NCBI RefSeq assembly: GCF_029888045.1
Contig: NZ_JARXRN010000025.1
Span: 526,368 to 590,367, forward strand
DNA from: Luteimonas rhizosphaericola
GTDB taxonomy: Bacteria; Pseudomonadota; Gammaproteobacteria; Xanthomonadales; Xanthomonadaceae
Direction of reading: 5' to 3'
Length of the DNA: 64,000 nucleotides
Shown here piece by piece: positions 43,583 through 53,158 of the stretch; the stretch's first letter is position 1, and the number at the start of each line of letters is the position of its first letter. Below the pieces are notes generated by a model. It saw only the letters and a program-made list of their open reading frames with translations, did no database searches and had not been told where the DNA came from. The position numbers and the translations under genes were made by a program.

Positions 43583-44353
43583 ATGGCGACACCCAAGCAG
43601 GAAATCGAGCATCTCGCGAAACTGATGAAGAAGATCGACATCGCCATGCTGGCGACGGTCGGCAAGGGCGGCCACCTGGTCAGCCGCCCGCTGTCCACCC
43701 AGTGCGCCACCTTCGATGGCGAGCGGGTGTGGTTCCTCACCGAGCGCGACACGCCCAAGGTCGGCGAGATCCGCCGCCATCCCCAGGTTAACGTCGCCTA
43801 CGCGTCGAAGGATGCGAACACGTACCTGTCGGTGTCCGGCAAGGCGCGGGTGGTACGCGACCAGGCGCTGATCGACACCTTCTGGAACGACGCGATGAAG
43901 GCGTTCTTCCCGAACGGCAAGGACGATCCCAACATCGTCCTGATCGAGGTGGCGGTGGATACGATCGAGTACTGGGACGGCCCCGGCAGCTGGATCGGCA
44001 AGGCGCTCACCTTCGCGGTGGCGCGGGTCACCGGCAACGAGGAGGTGATGGGCGAGAACCGGATCGTCGACCTGCGCAGCAAGCGCAGCCGCAAGGCACC
44101 GTCGTCCGGCGGCCAGCGCGCTACAGCGGCGAAGAAATCGGGCGCGCGCAAGACCGCGACGCGCGCGAGCGGCGCCGCTACCGCCGCGACGCGCAAGACC
44201 CCTGCGAAGAAGAAGGCGGGTGCCGCGAAGAAGAAGACCGCTCCGCGCAAGGCCGCGGTGAAGGGCGCCAAAAAGCGGGCCGTGCCTAAGAAGGCCGCCG
44301 CGCGCAAGACCGCGGCGAAGAAGGCGACGGCGACCCGGCGCAAGGCGGGCTGA
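43583..44353 (+). CDS. Flavin-binding split-barrel (general stress, pyridoxamine oxidase-like) protein with histone H1-like tail
   Basis: 256 residues. Residues about 5-165 are an FMN-binding split barrel: MLATVGKGGHLVSRPL, GERVWFLTERDTPK and YLSVSGKARVVRD. The last about 80 residues are almost only Lys, Ala, Arg and Thr (for example TPAKKKAGAAKKKTAPRKAA), a histone H1/AlgP-like DNA-binding tail. The ATG at 43583 follows GGAG by 7 bases. The tail would give a stress flavoprotein a nucleic-acid anchor. Confidence 0.88.
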   Translation: MATPKQEIEHLAKLMKKIDIAMLATVGKGGHLVSRPLSTQCATFDGERVWFLTERDTPKVGEIRRHPQVNVAYASKDANTYLSVSGKARVVRDQALIDTFWNDAMKAFFPNGKDDPNIVLIEVAVDTIEYWDGPGSWIGKALTFAVARVTGNEEVMGENRIVDLRSKRSRKAPSSGGQRATAAKKSGARKTATRASGAATAATRKTPAKKKAGAAKKKTAPRKAAVKGAKKRAVPKKAAARKTAAKKATATRRKAG

Positions 44354-44436
44354 ATCGTCCTCGGCAGGGCGCGGGCGTGCCGCGTCCTGTCTCTTGGCGA
44401 CGCGTTGGGTCGGCGTGCCGGAGGCTGCAGCCCGGT

Positions 44437-44466
44437 CCCGGATGCGCTTCGCTGATCCGGGCTACG
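44437..44466 (+). repeat. REP-like palindromic element, copy 1
   Basis: CCCGGATGCGCTTCGCTGAT then CCGGGCTACG. The outer CCCGGAT/ATCCGGG arms pair. The same unit occurs near 52.9-53.0 kb and 56.46 kb. Located between the end of the flavin-barrel gene and a convergent small gene. Confidence 0.75.
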
Positions 44467-44504
44467 CGGACGCTCCGGATGAAGTGCCTCCGGGCGCCGT
44501 GTAC

Positions 44505-44702
44505 TCAGCCGGCGTGTCGTTCGCGGATCGCCTGCAGCCGCTCGCGGAAATACAGGGCATCGGCGGGTTCGATCTCCTGCCGCGCCGAGAGCCATTCGGC
44601 GGCCTCGCGCAGGAGGCTGGCCCGGTCGCTCGCAGGATCCTCGAGTGCGGTATCGATGCGGTCGAGTTCGACCAGCACGTCGTCGCGGGTGGTCTTGGCC
44701 AT
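44505..44702 (-). CDS. Small hypothetical protein, 65 residues
   Basis: No family recognised. It is highly charged and predicted all-helical (TRDDVLVELDRIDTALEDPA, LREAAEWLSARQ, YFRERLQAIRERH), resembling small cytoplasmic coiled-coil proteins. The ATG at 44702 has AGGA 8 bases upstream; two further in-frame ATGs lie just before it (44708, 44711). Confidence 0.65.
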   Translation of the reverse strand: MAKTTRDDVLVELDRIDTALEDPASDRASLLREAAEWLSARQEIEPADALYFRERLQAIRERHAG

Positions 44703-44971
44703 CGTCATCATCCTGTGGGAGCAGGCGTCACGATCGCGCGCGCCGCGTGAGCGCGGCGTCGCCGGAACCGCGGGCCGGTGCGCACGCGTGGTCGGCAGGG
44801 TCGGGCTGGAGCGCAGTCGGACGACTTCGGTCCCGACCGGCGCGCGATGGGCTTGGGCCGCGCCGGAGACCCGTCCGCGCCTCCGCTTCCTCGACAGCCG
44901 CGCCGCGTGCGCGCGTCGTGCCGGCACACGAGGCGAAGACAGCAGCGGCCCCGCCTGGCGCGCGGTGTGCC
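44703..44971. other. Gap with no recognised gene
   Basis: GC-rich sequence open in several frames but with no family-like protein, ribosome site or repeat that can be supported. Confidence 0.3.
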
Positions 44972-46420
44972 TCAGGCCGCGCCCGGTTCCCCGCCCGCAC
45001 CAGCTAGTGCATCCGCACCCAGGGCCGCATCCGCTTCGCCATCCGCATCCGCAGCTGCGCCCGCTCCCTCATCCGCCTCCGGTTCCGTGTCCGCCGGGTC
45101 CGCATCCGTCGCGGGGGGCGCAGGCGGCTTGTTGGCCGAGGAGGCCTCGGCATCGCGGTGGTACACCGCGTCGCGGAAGCGCTTGTGCAGGTCGGTGCCG
45201 CCGGGCGGGATCGATTGGGTGAACAGCACCGCGACCAGGTCGTGCTTCGGGTCGACCCAGAACAGCGTGTTCGCGAATCCGTCCCAGAAGAACTCGCCTA
45301 CCGCGCCCGAGGCTTCGCCCTGGTGCGCGGGCGGCGAATGGCGCACGGCGAAGTCGATGCCGAAGCCCACCTGGCCCTTGCCGGGCAGCCAGGAGCGGTC
45401 GCCCACGGTGTCGGGCAGGTCGTCGCTGGCCATCAGGGCCACGGTGTCGGCTTCGAGGACGCGCACGCCGTCGAGCTCGCCGCCGTTGGCCAGCATGCGG
45501 CCGAAGCGCATGTAGTCGTCCAGGGTCGACACCAGGCCGTAGCCGCCCGGCGCCATCGTCCACTCGCGATAGGCGTTGTCCAGGAAGGGTGCGTCGGGCA
45601 GGCGGTCGAAGCCACCGGCATCGCGCAGTTCGTACACCGCCATCATCCGGTCGCGCCGCTCCTGCGGCACGAAATACGCCGTCTCGCTCATGCCCAGCGG
45701 ATCGAGCACGCGTTCCCGGACCAGCTGCGCGAACGGCTTCCCGGCCAGCACTTCGGCCAGCCGGGCCTGCACGTCGACCGAGATGCCGTACAGCCAGCGC
45801 GTGCCGGGCTGGTAGGCCAGCGGCACGCGCGCCAGGCGCTGCGACATTTCCTCCAGCGTGATCGCGCGGGTGTCGATGTCCGCCTCGCGATAGAGCTTCG
45901 CGGGCGCGTCGTCCTCGAACGCAGCGGCGAAGCCCGCGGTATGGCGCAGGATGTCGCGCACCAGGATCGGCCGCTGCGGCGCCTCCAGCACAGGCGCTCC
46001 GGAGGCGTCTTCGCCGGCGTACACGCGCACGTCGGCGTACTCGGGCAGGTAAGTCGACAGCGGCTCGTCGAGCTGGAACTTGCCTTCGTCGTACAGCGTC
46101 ATCAGCACCACGCCGGAGACCGGCTTGGTCATCGAGTAGATCTGCGCCAGCGTGTCGCGCGCCATCGGCCGGTCGGCCTCGCGGTCGGCCATGCCGAAGG
46201 CGCCGAAGTAGGCTTCCTGGCCGCGCTCGTACACCAGCGCGGACACGCCGACGGCGCGGTCCTGCTCCACCACCTCGCGCAGCACGCGGTCGATGTGCGC
46301 CGGGTCCACCAGCGCGGGCGTGGCGCCGGCGGCAGGCGGGACATCCGCGTCCGCCGCGGGCGGCGCGGGCTGGCAGGCGGTGAGCAGCAGGCCGAATGCG
46401 GCCGCGAGCAACGACTTCAT
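44972..46420 (-). CDS. Beta-lactamase-family serine hydrolase, lipoprotein
   Basis: 482 residues. Lipoprotein signal MKSLLAAAFGLLLTACQ with lipobox LTAC. Class C-like/esterase EstB fold: the S-x-x-K motif is in IYSMTKPVSG near residue 97, and YGISVDVQARL holds the Tyr motif (YxS rather than YxN). Such proteins are esterases, D-aminopeptidases or PBP-like hydrolases; no true beta-lactamase activity can be claimed. About the last 50 residues are an Ala/Asp/Gly/Glu-rich tail of low complexity (EADEGAGAAADADGEADAA). Confidence 0.9.
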   Translation of the reverse strand: MKSLLAAAFGLLLTACQPAPPAADADVPPAAGATPALVDPAHIDRVLREVVEQDRAVGVSALVYERGQEAYFGAFGMADREADRPMARDTLAQIYSMTKPVSGVVLMTLYDEGKFQLDEPLSTYLPEYADVRVYAGEDASGAPVLEAPQRPILVRDILRHTAGFAAAFEDDAPAKLYREADIDTRAITLEEMSQRLARVPLAYQPGTRWLYGISVDVQARLAEVLAGKPFAQLVRERVLDPLGMSETAYFVPQERRDRMMAVYELRDAGGFDRLPDAPFLDNAYREWTMAPGGYGLVSTLDDYMRFGRMLANGGELDGVRVLEADTVALMASDDLPDTVGDRSWLPGKGQVGFGIDFAVRHSPPAHQGEASGAVGEFFWDGFANTLFWVDPKHDLVAVLFTQSIPPGGTDLHKRFRDAVYHRDAEASSANKPPAPPATDADPADTEPEADEGAGAAADADGEADAALGADALAGAGGEPGAA

Positions 46421-46967
46421 GCAGGGCTCCGGAAGGATGCGGGACGGACGCACGGGCGGCCGCGCGGCAGTATGCCGGCAACCCGCGGCCCGGCTCCCGC
46501 TGCGGCGCAGCGTTGCGCGATGGATGCATCTGCAACCTTGTGCCGCGCGATCCGGCCGCCCGCCACGCTGCGCCGCAGGCGCGCGCGACAGGTCGGCATC
46601 GCGCCCATCGCGAGGCATTCCGATGGGCAGCCGCGCGTCGAGCGGATGCGCGCTGTCGGGGACGACCTGCGCTGCGTGGAAGGTCGACGCACGCGTGACA
46701 GATCGGCCTCCGGGCCGCCGCGAGGTGCCGCAGCCGCACCCCGTCTCGCCACGCGACTACGCAGCACCGCGCGATCGCGGGTGCCTGCGGTGCGAGTCCA
46801 GGCATCGCGCGATCGAGCGTGTGCGCCGTTGCGCGAAAGCGTCCGCTCGCGGACGATGCACGGCCGCGTCGCCCCACCGGAGCCGCCATGACCGCCTGCC
46901 TGTTTCCGCGTCCGTGCACACGCACGTACGCCGTCGCGCGCCGCCGCGCTGTACCGGGGCGCGGGGC
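46421..46967. other. Divergent gap between the serine hydrolase and the oxidoreductase
   Basis: About 550 bases without a supported long gene. It should contain promoters for both flanking genes. The only coding candidate is a 27-codon frame at 46888-46971. Confidence 0.4.
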
Positions 46968-46971
46968 GTGA
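46888..46971 (+). CDS. Possible 27-residue leader peptide ahead of the oxidoreductase
   Basis: The ATG at 46888 has CGGAGCC 4-10 bases upstream, a good ribosome site. The peptide is basic with three Cys/Arg-rich stretches (LFPRPCTRTYAVARRRAVPG) and its TGA overlaps the next gene's GTG as GTGA. It could be a coupling leader or a chance frame; no homology is claimed. Confidence 0.3.
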   Translation: MTACLFPRPCTRTYAVARRRAVPGRGA

Positions 46972-47981
46972 GCGCCGCCGACCGCCACCTCGGCGTGGCC
47001 CTGTGCGGGCTGGGCAGCCTCAGCGAACACCAGATCGCGCCGGCGCTGCTGAAGACGCGGCATTGCCGGCTCGCCGGGCTGGTCAGCGGCGCGCCGGCGA
47101 CGGTGGCGCGCTTCCAGTCGCGCTACGGCGTGCCCGACCGCAGCGTGTACCGCTACGACGAGATGCACCGCATGGCCGACAACCCGGACATCGACGTGGT
47201 GTACGTGGTCACGCCCAACGCCCTGCACGCCGAACACACGATCGCCGCCGCGCGCGCGGGCAAGCATGTGTTCTGCGAGAAGCCGCTGGAGGTGTCGGTC
47301 GAGCGCTGCCAGGCCATGATCGACGCCTGCCGCGACGCCGGCCGCCTGCTCGGCACCGCCTACCGCTGCCATTACGATCCGCACCATCTCGAGTGCATCC
47401 GCCTGGCGCGTGAGCGTCCGTTCGGCGCGCCGCTCACCGTGCAGGCCGCGTTCTCGATCGACGTCGGGCGGCCCGACCAGTGGCGGTTGCACCACGCGCT
47501 GGCCGGCGGCGGCGCGCTGTTCGATGTCGGCATCTATGCGCTGCAGGCCACGCGCTACCTCACCGGCGAGGAACCGGTGGAGGTCAGCGCGATGGAAGTG
47601 AAGACCGATCCGGTGAAGTACGCCGAGGTCGACGAGACCCTGGTCTGGACCGCGCGCTTCCCGGGCGGCGTGCTGGCGCATTGCGCCACCAGCTACCGCG
47701 GCGCGGGCATGTCGCGGATGCGGGTGGAGTGCGAGCGCGGCTGGTTCGAACTCGATCCGGCGTTCTTTTACGACGGCAACCGCGGGCGTCGCAGCGACGG
47801 CGTGGCGATCGCGTTCCCCGACATCGACCCGTTCGCCGCCGAGCTCGACGATTTCGCGCTGTCGATCCTCGAGGGCCGGCCCGCCCGGTTGCCCGGCGAG
47901 GAAGGCCTGCGCGACGTGCGCATCCTGCAGGCGATCGCGCAGTCCGCGCGCGAGGGACGTCCGGTGCGGCTGGACGGCTGA
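46968..47981 (+). CDS. Gfo/Idh/MocA family NAD(P)-dependent oxidoreductase
   Basis: 337 residues. Rossmann start LGVALCGLGSLSEHQIAPAL, the conserved HVFCEKPLEVSVERCQAM with the catalytic-site Lys of EKP, and the C-terminal sheet with GGALFDVGIYALQATRYLTG. It resembles glucose-fructose oxidoreductases; the sugar substrate is unknown. No Tat signal is seen. The GTG at 46968 is chosen because it gives the family N-terminus; no ATG fits. Confidence 0.88.
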   Translation: MSAADRHLGVALCGLGSLSEHQIAPALLKTRHCRLAGLVSGAPATVARFQSRYGVPDRSVYRYDEMHRMADNPDIDVVYVVTPNALHAEHTIAAARAGKHVFCEKPLEVSVERCQAMIDACRDAGRLLGTAYRCHYDPHHLECIRLARERPFGAPLTVQAAFSIDVGRPDQWRLHHALAGGGALFDVGIYALQATRYLTGEEPVEVSAMEVKTDPVKYAEVDETLVWTARFPGGVLAHCATSYRGAGMSRMRVECERGWFELDPAFFYDGNRGRRSDGVAIAFPDIDPFAAELDDFALSILEGRPARLPGEEGLRDVRILQAIAQSAREGRPVRLDG

Positions 47982-47998
47982 GCCGCGGCTGGCGCGCG

Positions 47999-49126
47999 TC
48001 AGGTCGCGGCCGCGGGCACCGGCGGCGCATTGCCCGGCAGGGCGTCGGCGCGCACCACCTGGTTGCGGCCGCCCAGCTTGGCCGCGTACAGCGCGTGGTC
48101 GGCGCGCAGCACCAGCATCGGCGCGCGCGCGCCATGCTCGGGGAAACCGGCCACGCCGATCGACAGCGTGGTGCGCATCATCTGGCCGCCGGACTCCACC
48201 CGCAGCGATTCGAACGTGGCGCGCAGCTCCTCGGCCAGCGCCGCGGCGTCGTGCAGCGGGGTGGCGGGCAGCATCAGCAGGAATTCCTCGCCACCGTAGC
48301 GGCAGGCGATCAGGCCTTCGTCGCGCACGCGTTCTCGCAGCAGCTCGGCCAGCCGGCGGATCATCTCGTCACCGGCCGGGTGGCCGTAGGTGTCGTTGAT
48401 GCGCTTGAAGCGGTCGATGTCGATCAGCACCAGTGCCAGCGGCAGCCCGGCCGCGGCGCAGGCGGCCAGCTCGCGCTCCAGGGCTTCGTCCAGGAACCGG
48501 CGGTTGTGCAGGCCGGTCAGCGGATCGCGCTGCGCCTGGTCCTGCAGCTGCGACTGCAGGCGCGTGATCTCGTCCAGGCGCTCACCCAGCTGGCGCCGGC
48601 TCTCGCGCAGGGAGACGCCGCGCCGGTAGGCGTCGCGGGCGAAGATCAGCAGGTAGCCGGTCAGCAGCGCGATGCACAGCAGGCTGGTGTGCAGTTCGGT
48701 GTGCGGGCGGAAGGCCAGGCCGTTGAACGCGGCCGCACCGGCCACGCCCGCGGCGATGGCGGCCACGCCTTTCCACAACCCGGCCATGCCCATGAAGATC
48801 ATCACGTTCAGGCAGGTGCCGACGAAGAACATGAAGGAGATCCACAGCGGCAGCCCCCACACGCCCATCCAGATGCCGAGCAGCAGGCCGTCGACCAGCA
48901 GGTGCTGCATCTCGGTGCGCAACGGATCGGCCGCGCGCGCCGAGCGCCAGTACGCCAGCTGCGGATAGACCAGCAGCTGCAGCGCGAGCAGGGCCCACAT
49001 CAGCGGACCGGCCTGCAGGTACACCAGGTGGGTGCCGAGCACGAGGAATCCCAGCGCGAAGAACAGCGTCCGGTTGCGCCGGATGAGCGTGACCACCCAG
49101 TGGATCTTCGCTGCCTGCACCCGCAT
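47999..49126 (-). CDS. Membrane diguanylate cyclase (MASE2-like sensor, GGDEF output)
   Basis: 375 residues. About 15-175 are membrane helices in a MASE2-like arrangement (NRTLFFALGFLVLGTHLVYL). A coiled-coil linker leads to the GGDEF domain (about 205-365): RDPLTGLHNRRFLDEALERE, LIDIDRFKRINDTYGH, and active-site YGGEEFLLML. The RxxD inhibitory site is missing: DEGL sits at its expected place before IACRYGGEEF, so product inhibition may be absent. It makes c-di-GMP at the membrane. Convergent with the oxidoreductase. Confidence 0.93.
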   Translation of the reverse strand: MRVQAAKIHWVVTLIRRNRTLFFALGFLVLGTHLVYLQAGPLMWALLALQLLVYPQLAYWRSARAADPLRTEMQHLLVDGLLLGIWMGVWGLPLWISFMFFVGTCLNVMIFMGMAGLWKGVAAIAAGVAGAAAFNGLAFRPHTELHTSLLCIALLTGYLLIFARDAYRRGVSLRESRRQLGERLDEITRLQSQLQDQAQRDPLTGLHNRRFLDEALERELAACAAAGLPLALVLIDIDRFKRINDTYGHPAGDEMIRRLAELLRERVRDEGLIACRYGGEEFLLMLPATPLHDAAALAEELRATFESLRVESGGQMMRTTLSIGVAGFPEHGARAPMLVLRADHALYAAKLGGRNQVVRADALPGNAPPVPAAAT

Positions 49127-49383
49127 TCCCCTGTCCGCACGATGGGACCGGCGCCGCCGCCGGAGGTTGCGCGCGCGGCGGTATTGTAGCGGCGTCTCGG
49201 GGCCTGGCCCGGTCGGCACAGCGGGAGGTCGGGGGCCGGGCTGGGTCCTGGTTGCGCGTTCGTCGGACGCGTCCGCGGAGGCGCACGGGATCGCGCCCGC
49301 GAGACACGACAGCCCTCCTATCCACGCCTGCGCCGGTCCGCGATGCTCTAGGCTGCACCGGACGCGACAGGGAACCAGACCGC

Positions 49384-50439
<1,056 letters not shown>

Positions 50440-50448
50440 CCGCGGCAC

Positions 50449-50838
50449 TCAGCGCCGCAGGCGCCGCGCGTTCGCCACCACCTTGCGGTGCCAGGGCGCG
50501 ACGCCGCTGGCGACGATCCGGTCGAGGCCGGCGCTGGTGGTGCGCGCCAGCCGCGCCTGCGCCGCCGCGGTCGGCGACAGCCACATCCAGGACCAGGCCA
50601 GCTGCGCCTGCAGCGTCATCGCTTCGGCCCACATCGCCGTCCACGACTGCGCGAACGCCGTCTGCTTCTCGATGACCATCCCGCTGAACTCGCGGCGGTC
50701 GCGCGCAGACGGGTTGGCGCCCGCCAGCGCGATGCGCGAGAGCCGGGCCGCCGCGACCATGGGCGCGGCGGTGCCGATCTCGGCCAGCCGCGCGCCGGTG
50801 GTGGTGACGCGGGCGCGACGCTTGCGTGGACGGCCCAT
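50449..50838 (-). CDS. Small protein with basic GRPRKRR start, possibly phasin-like
   Basis: 129 residues, family not certain. The N-terminus MGRPRKRRARV is AT-hook-like and very basic. The body is amphipathic helix rich in Ala, Trp and Met (AFAQSWTAMWAEAMTLQAQL, then AWSWMWL), resembling polyhydroxyalkanoate granule-associated (phasin-like) proteins. The ATG at 50838 follows CGGAGCG by 7 bases. Convergent with the broken cyclase. Confidence 0.65.
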   Translation of the reverse strand: MGRPRKRRARVTTTGARLAEIGTAAPMVAAARLSRIALAGANPSARDRREFSGMVIEKQTAFAQSWTAMWAEAMTLQAQLAWSWMWLSPTAAAQARLARTTSAGLDRIVASGVAPWHRKVVANARRLRR

Positions 50839-51121
50839 CGGGCGCTCCGGGGAGTGGGGAGCCGCAGCATCGCAGCGTGGACGCGAGGGGCGCGCGAAGG
50901 CCGCGGGCGAGGGTGCTGCGGGTGGCGCGGCAGCGGACTCGGTGCCGGACGTGTGCGGCGGGTATCGGCACCGGTCGAGGCGCGGAACAGCCACGCGACC
51001 GCACCTGCCGGGCGCCGGCGCGCAGCGCATCTTCCGCGGAACGCCCCGCGCGATCGCAGCCCGCGGCCGGCCGACGTGGCGGGCGAAGGGGTCCGGCGCG
51101 TCCGGCCGGTACCATGCGGGC

Positions 51122-51922
51122 ATGAAGACCCTGCTCGCCTCGTTCGTCCTGTGGTGGCTGCTCGCTGCCGCGCCCGTGCCCGCGTCCGCCGACGACCAGT
51201 TCAAGGTGCTGGTGGTCGCGGTGCCCAACCGCTACCACCACGACTACACCGTGGTGGCCAAGCCGCGCCTGGAGCAGATGGCGCGCCAGCACGGCTTCGG
51301 CCTGGACTGGGCCTGGAACACGGCGCCGTTCGACGCCGACCTGTCGGGCTTCGATGCGATCGTGCTGCTCAACACGCCCGGCGACGAACTGCGCGGGGCC
51401 CAGCGCGCGGCGCTGGAAGGCTTCGTGCGCGCCGGCGGCGGGGTGGTCGCCGTGCACCGTGCGCTGATCTTCAATCCGCCCGGCGACTGGCCCTGGTTCG
51501 AGCGCATGATCGGGCGCGCCTTCCGCATCCACCCGATGGTGCAGACCGCGCTGGTGCGGGTGGAGGATGCGTCGTTCCCGGCGGCGTTCGCGCTGCCGTC
51601 GCGCTGGATCTGGAGCGACGAGTGGTACGAGTTCGGCCCGCCGCTGGTGGACGGCCTGCGCACGGTGCTGTCGGTGGACGAGCGCAGCTACGATCCCGGC
51701 CGCATCTGGCCCGGACAGGTCGCGCGCGGCATGGGCGCCGACCATCCGGTCGCCTGGTACCACGCGTTCGATGGCGGCCGGGTGTTCGTCACCGCGCTCG
51801 GCCATCCGCCGGCCGCGTACGACGACGCGGACTATCTCGCGCACCTGTACGGCGGGATCTGGTGGGCAGCCACCGGCCGCGGCATCGATGGGGACGCCGG
51901 CGCCACCGATGCCGGCGACTGA
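51122..51922 (+). CDS. ThuA domain protein, exported
   Basis: 266 residues. Signal peptide (LLASFVLWWLLAAAPVPASA), then a ThuA/trehalose-utilisation class I glutamine amidotransferase-like fold: FDAIVLLNTPGD, LEGFVRAGGGVVAVHRAL and VFVTALGHPPAAYDDADYLA. The nucleophilic Cys of true amidotransferases is not seen, as in other ThuA proteins. Substrate unknown; often found with sugar-utilisation genes. Confidence 0.87.
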   Translation: MKTLLASFVLWWLLAAAPVPASADDQFKVLVVAVPNRYHHDYTVVAKPRLEQMARQHGFGLDWAWNTAPFDADLSGFDAIVLLNTPGDELRGAQRAALEGFVRAGGGVVAVHRALIFNPPGDWPWFERMIGRAFRIHPMVQTALVRVEDASFPAAFALPSRWIWSDEWYEFGPPLVDGLRTVLSVDERSYDPGRIWPGQVARGMGADHPVAWYHAFDGGRVFVTALGHPPAAYDDADYLAHLYGGIWWAATGRGIDGDAGATDAGD

Positions 51923-51931
51923 CGGCGCGCG

Positions 51932-52753
51932 TCAGGGCGGCGCCGCGGCCTCGGCCTGGCGGTCGCGCACCCAGCGCATCTGGTTGCGGAAGGTGTCGGT
52001 CCAGTAGCGGTCGCGGTGACGCGCCAGGTGTTCGAGCAGCTGTTCGTGCGCGGCGTTGGACACGGCGAGATGGTCGCCGCCGATGCCGTGGAAGGTGAAG
52101 TTGACCATGGTGCCGCGGCGTCCGGCCTCCTCGACCAGCGCGATCAGCTCGTCGCCGCTGGCGTCGACCGGCACCGTCACCGGCACCGCGGCGCGATCCA
52201 GGGTCCACATGTCCTCGACCACCGTGCCGCCGACCAGCTTGATGCCCAGGAACAGCGGCGCGACCAGGCCGATGTACTCGCCGTCGCTGGCGCGGCGGTC
52301 GCCGCAGGGCGCGGTGTAAGTGAATTCGGTGCTGCCGTCGATCGCGTGCAGCATGGTGTTGGCCAGCGCCACCTGCGCCCGCATCTGCGCGGCGGTGATC
52401 GCGTCGAGGTCCTGCTCCGGCTGCACCCATTCGCGGCCCGCGCCCTTGGCCGAACACTGGTGGAACAGGCTGTGGTTGCCGAGTTCGTGGCCGCTGCGCG
52501 CGGCGGCGCGCCAGTCTTCGAGCCGCTCGCGCACGGGATCGGCCGCCAGGGTGAGATAGAAGGTGCCCTTCAGGCCATGGCGATCGAGTGCGGGGATCGC
52601 GTTGTCCAGCTGCGAGGGCAGGGCGTCGTCGTAGGCCAGGCTGACCGCGGCGCGCTGGCCATCGGGCCAGGGGAACGCCGCGGGCGGCGCGGCGGTGGCG
52701 GCGCCGGCCAGCAGGCAGGCGGCCACGCAGGCGGCGAAACGGAAACGCGGCAT
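51932..52753 (-). CDS. Exported polysaccharide deacetylase (NodB/CE4 family)
   Basis: 273 residues. Signal peptide (FRFAACVAACLLAGAATA). CE4 motifs: AVSLAYDDALPSQLDNAIPA (motif 1 Asp-Asp), GHELGNHSLFHQ (metal-binding H-x-x-x-H), and a late FTFHGIGGDH. It removes acetyl groups from a surface or peptidoglycan-type glycan. The ATG at 52753 has GGGGGA 4-9 bases upstream. Convergent with ThuA. Confidence 0.88.
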   Translation of the reverse strand: MPRFRFAACVAACLLAGAATAAPPAAFPWPDGQRAAVSLAYDDALPSQLDNAIPALDRHGLKGTFYLTLAADPVRERLEDWRAAARSGHELGNHSLFHQCSAKGAGREWVQPEQDLDAITAAQMRAQVALANTMLHAIDGSTEFTYTAPCGDRRASDGEYIGLVAPLFLGIKLVGGTVVEDMWTLDRAAVPVTVPVDASGDELIALVEEAGRRGTMVNFTFHGIGGDHLAVSNAAHEQLLEHLARHRDRYWTDTFRNQMRWVRDRQAEAAAPP

Positions 52754-52853
52754 CGGTCCCCCGGTGTGTGGCGTGTTCGGGCCGTATGGTGCCGCAAACC
52801 GAGGCCGGTGGCGCGCGATGGGCCGGTGTGGCGGCGCAAGGTCGAACGCACTC

Positions 52854-52876
52854 GGCGCTTCGTTGCCCCGGCTACG
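52854..52876 (+). repeat. REP-like element, degenerate copy
   Basis: GGCGCTTCGTTGCCCCGGCT followed by ACG. Lacks the left CCCGGAT arm. Together with the copy at 52891 in opposite orientation it forms a head-to-head pair. Confidence 0.55.
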
Positions 52877-52890
52877 GGCACGCGCCAACG

Positions 52891-52920
52891 CGTAGCCCGG
52901 ATAAGCGCAGCGCATCCGGG
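52891..52920 (-). repeat. REP-like palindromic element, copy 2
   Basis: CGTAGCCCGGATAAGCGCAG then CGCATCCGGG: reverse orientation of copy 1, with intact CCCGGAT/ATCCGGG arms. Confidence 0.75.
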
Positions 52921-52973
52921 GAACACACGCAGCGGCGCGTTCCGCTCGCCGCGCAGGGCACCCGTCGCATCGG

Positions 52974-52997
52974 CCGGATCAGCGCAGCGCATCCGGG
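52974..52997 (-). repeat. REP-like palindromic element, copy 3
   Basis: CCGGATCAGCGCAGCGCATC then CGGG, same orientation as copy 2, about 80 bases away. The three units between 52.85 and 53.0 kb form a BIME-like cluster in the divergent gap of the deacetylase and the MFS transporter. Confidence 0.7.
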
Positions 52998-53158
52998 AGC
53001 GGATCCGGCGGCACGCGATTCTCGCTGCCCAATGCACCGGGTCGTGCGCCGACGCGTCGCCATGCGCCGCGCCCCGCGTCCGGACGCAAGCGCACGCGCC
53101 GGTACCGCACCGCCGCAACGCCCGCTATGGTGGCGACCCCCCGCAGGACCCTCGCGCC

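Larger units (their letters stand above)
52754..53158. other. Divergent gap carrying the REP-like cluster
   Basis: About 400 bases between two divergently transcribed genes. Apart from the repeats at 52854-52997, nothing could be assigned; the regulatory signals of both genes must lie outside the repeats. Confidence 0.5.

Noticed and set aside
46421-46887. Open frames in the gap before the Gfo/Idh/MocA gene
   Set aside because: They encode Arg/Pro/Ala-rich sequence without recognisable domains or ribosome sites.
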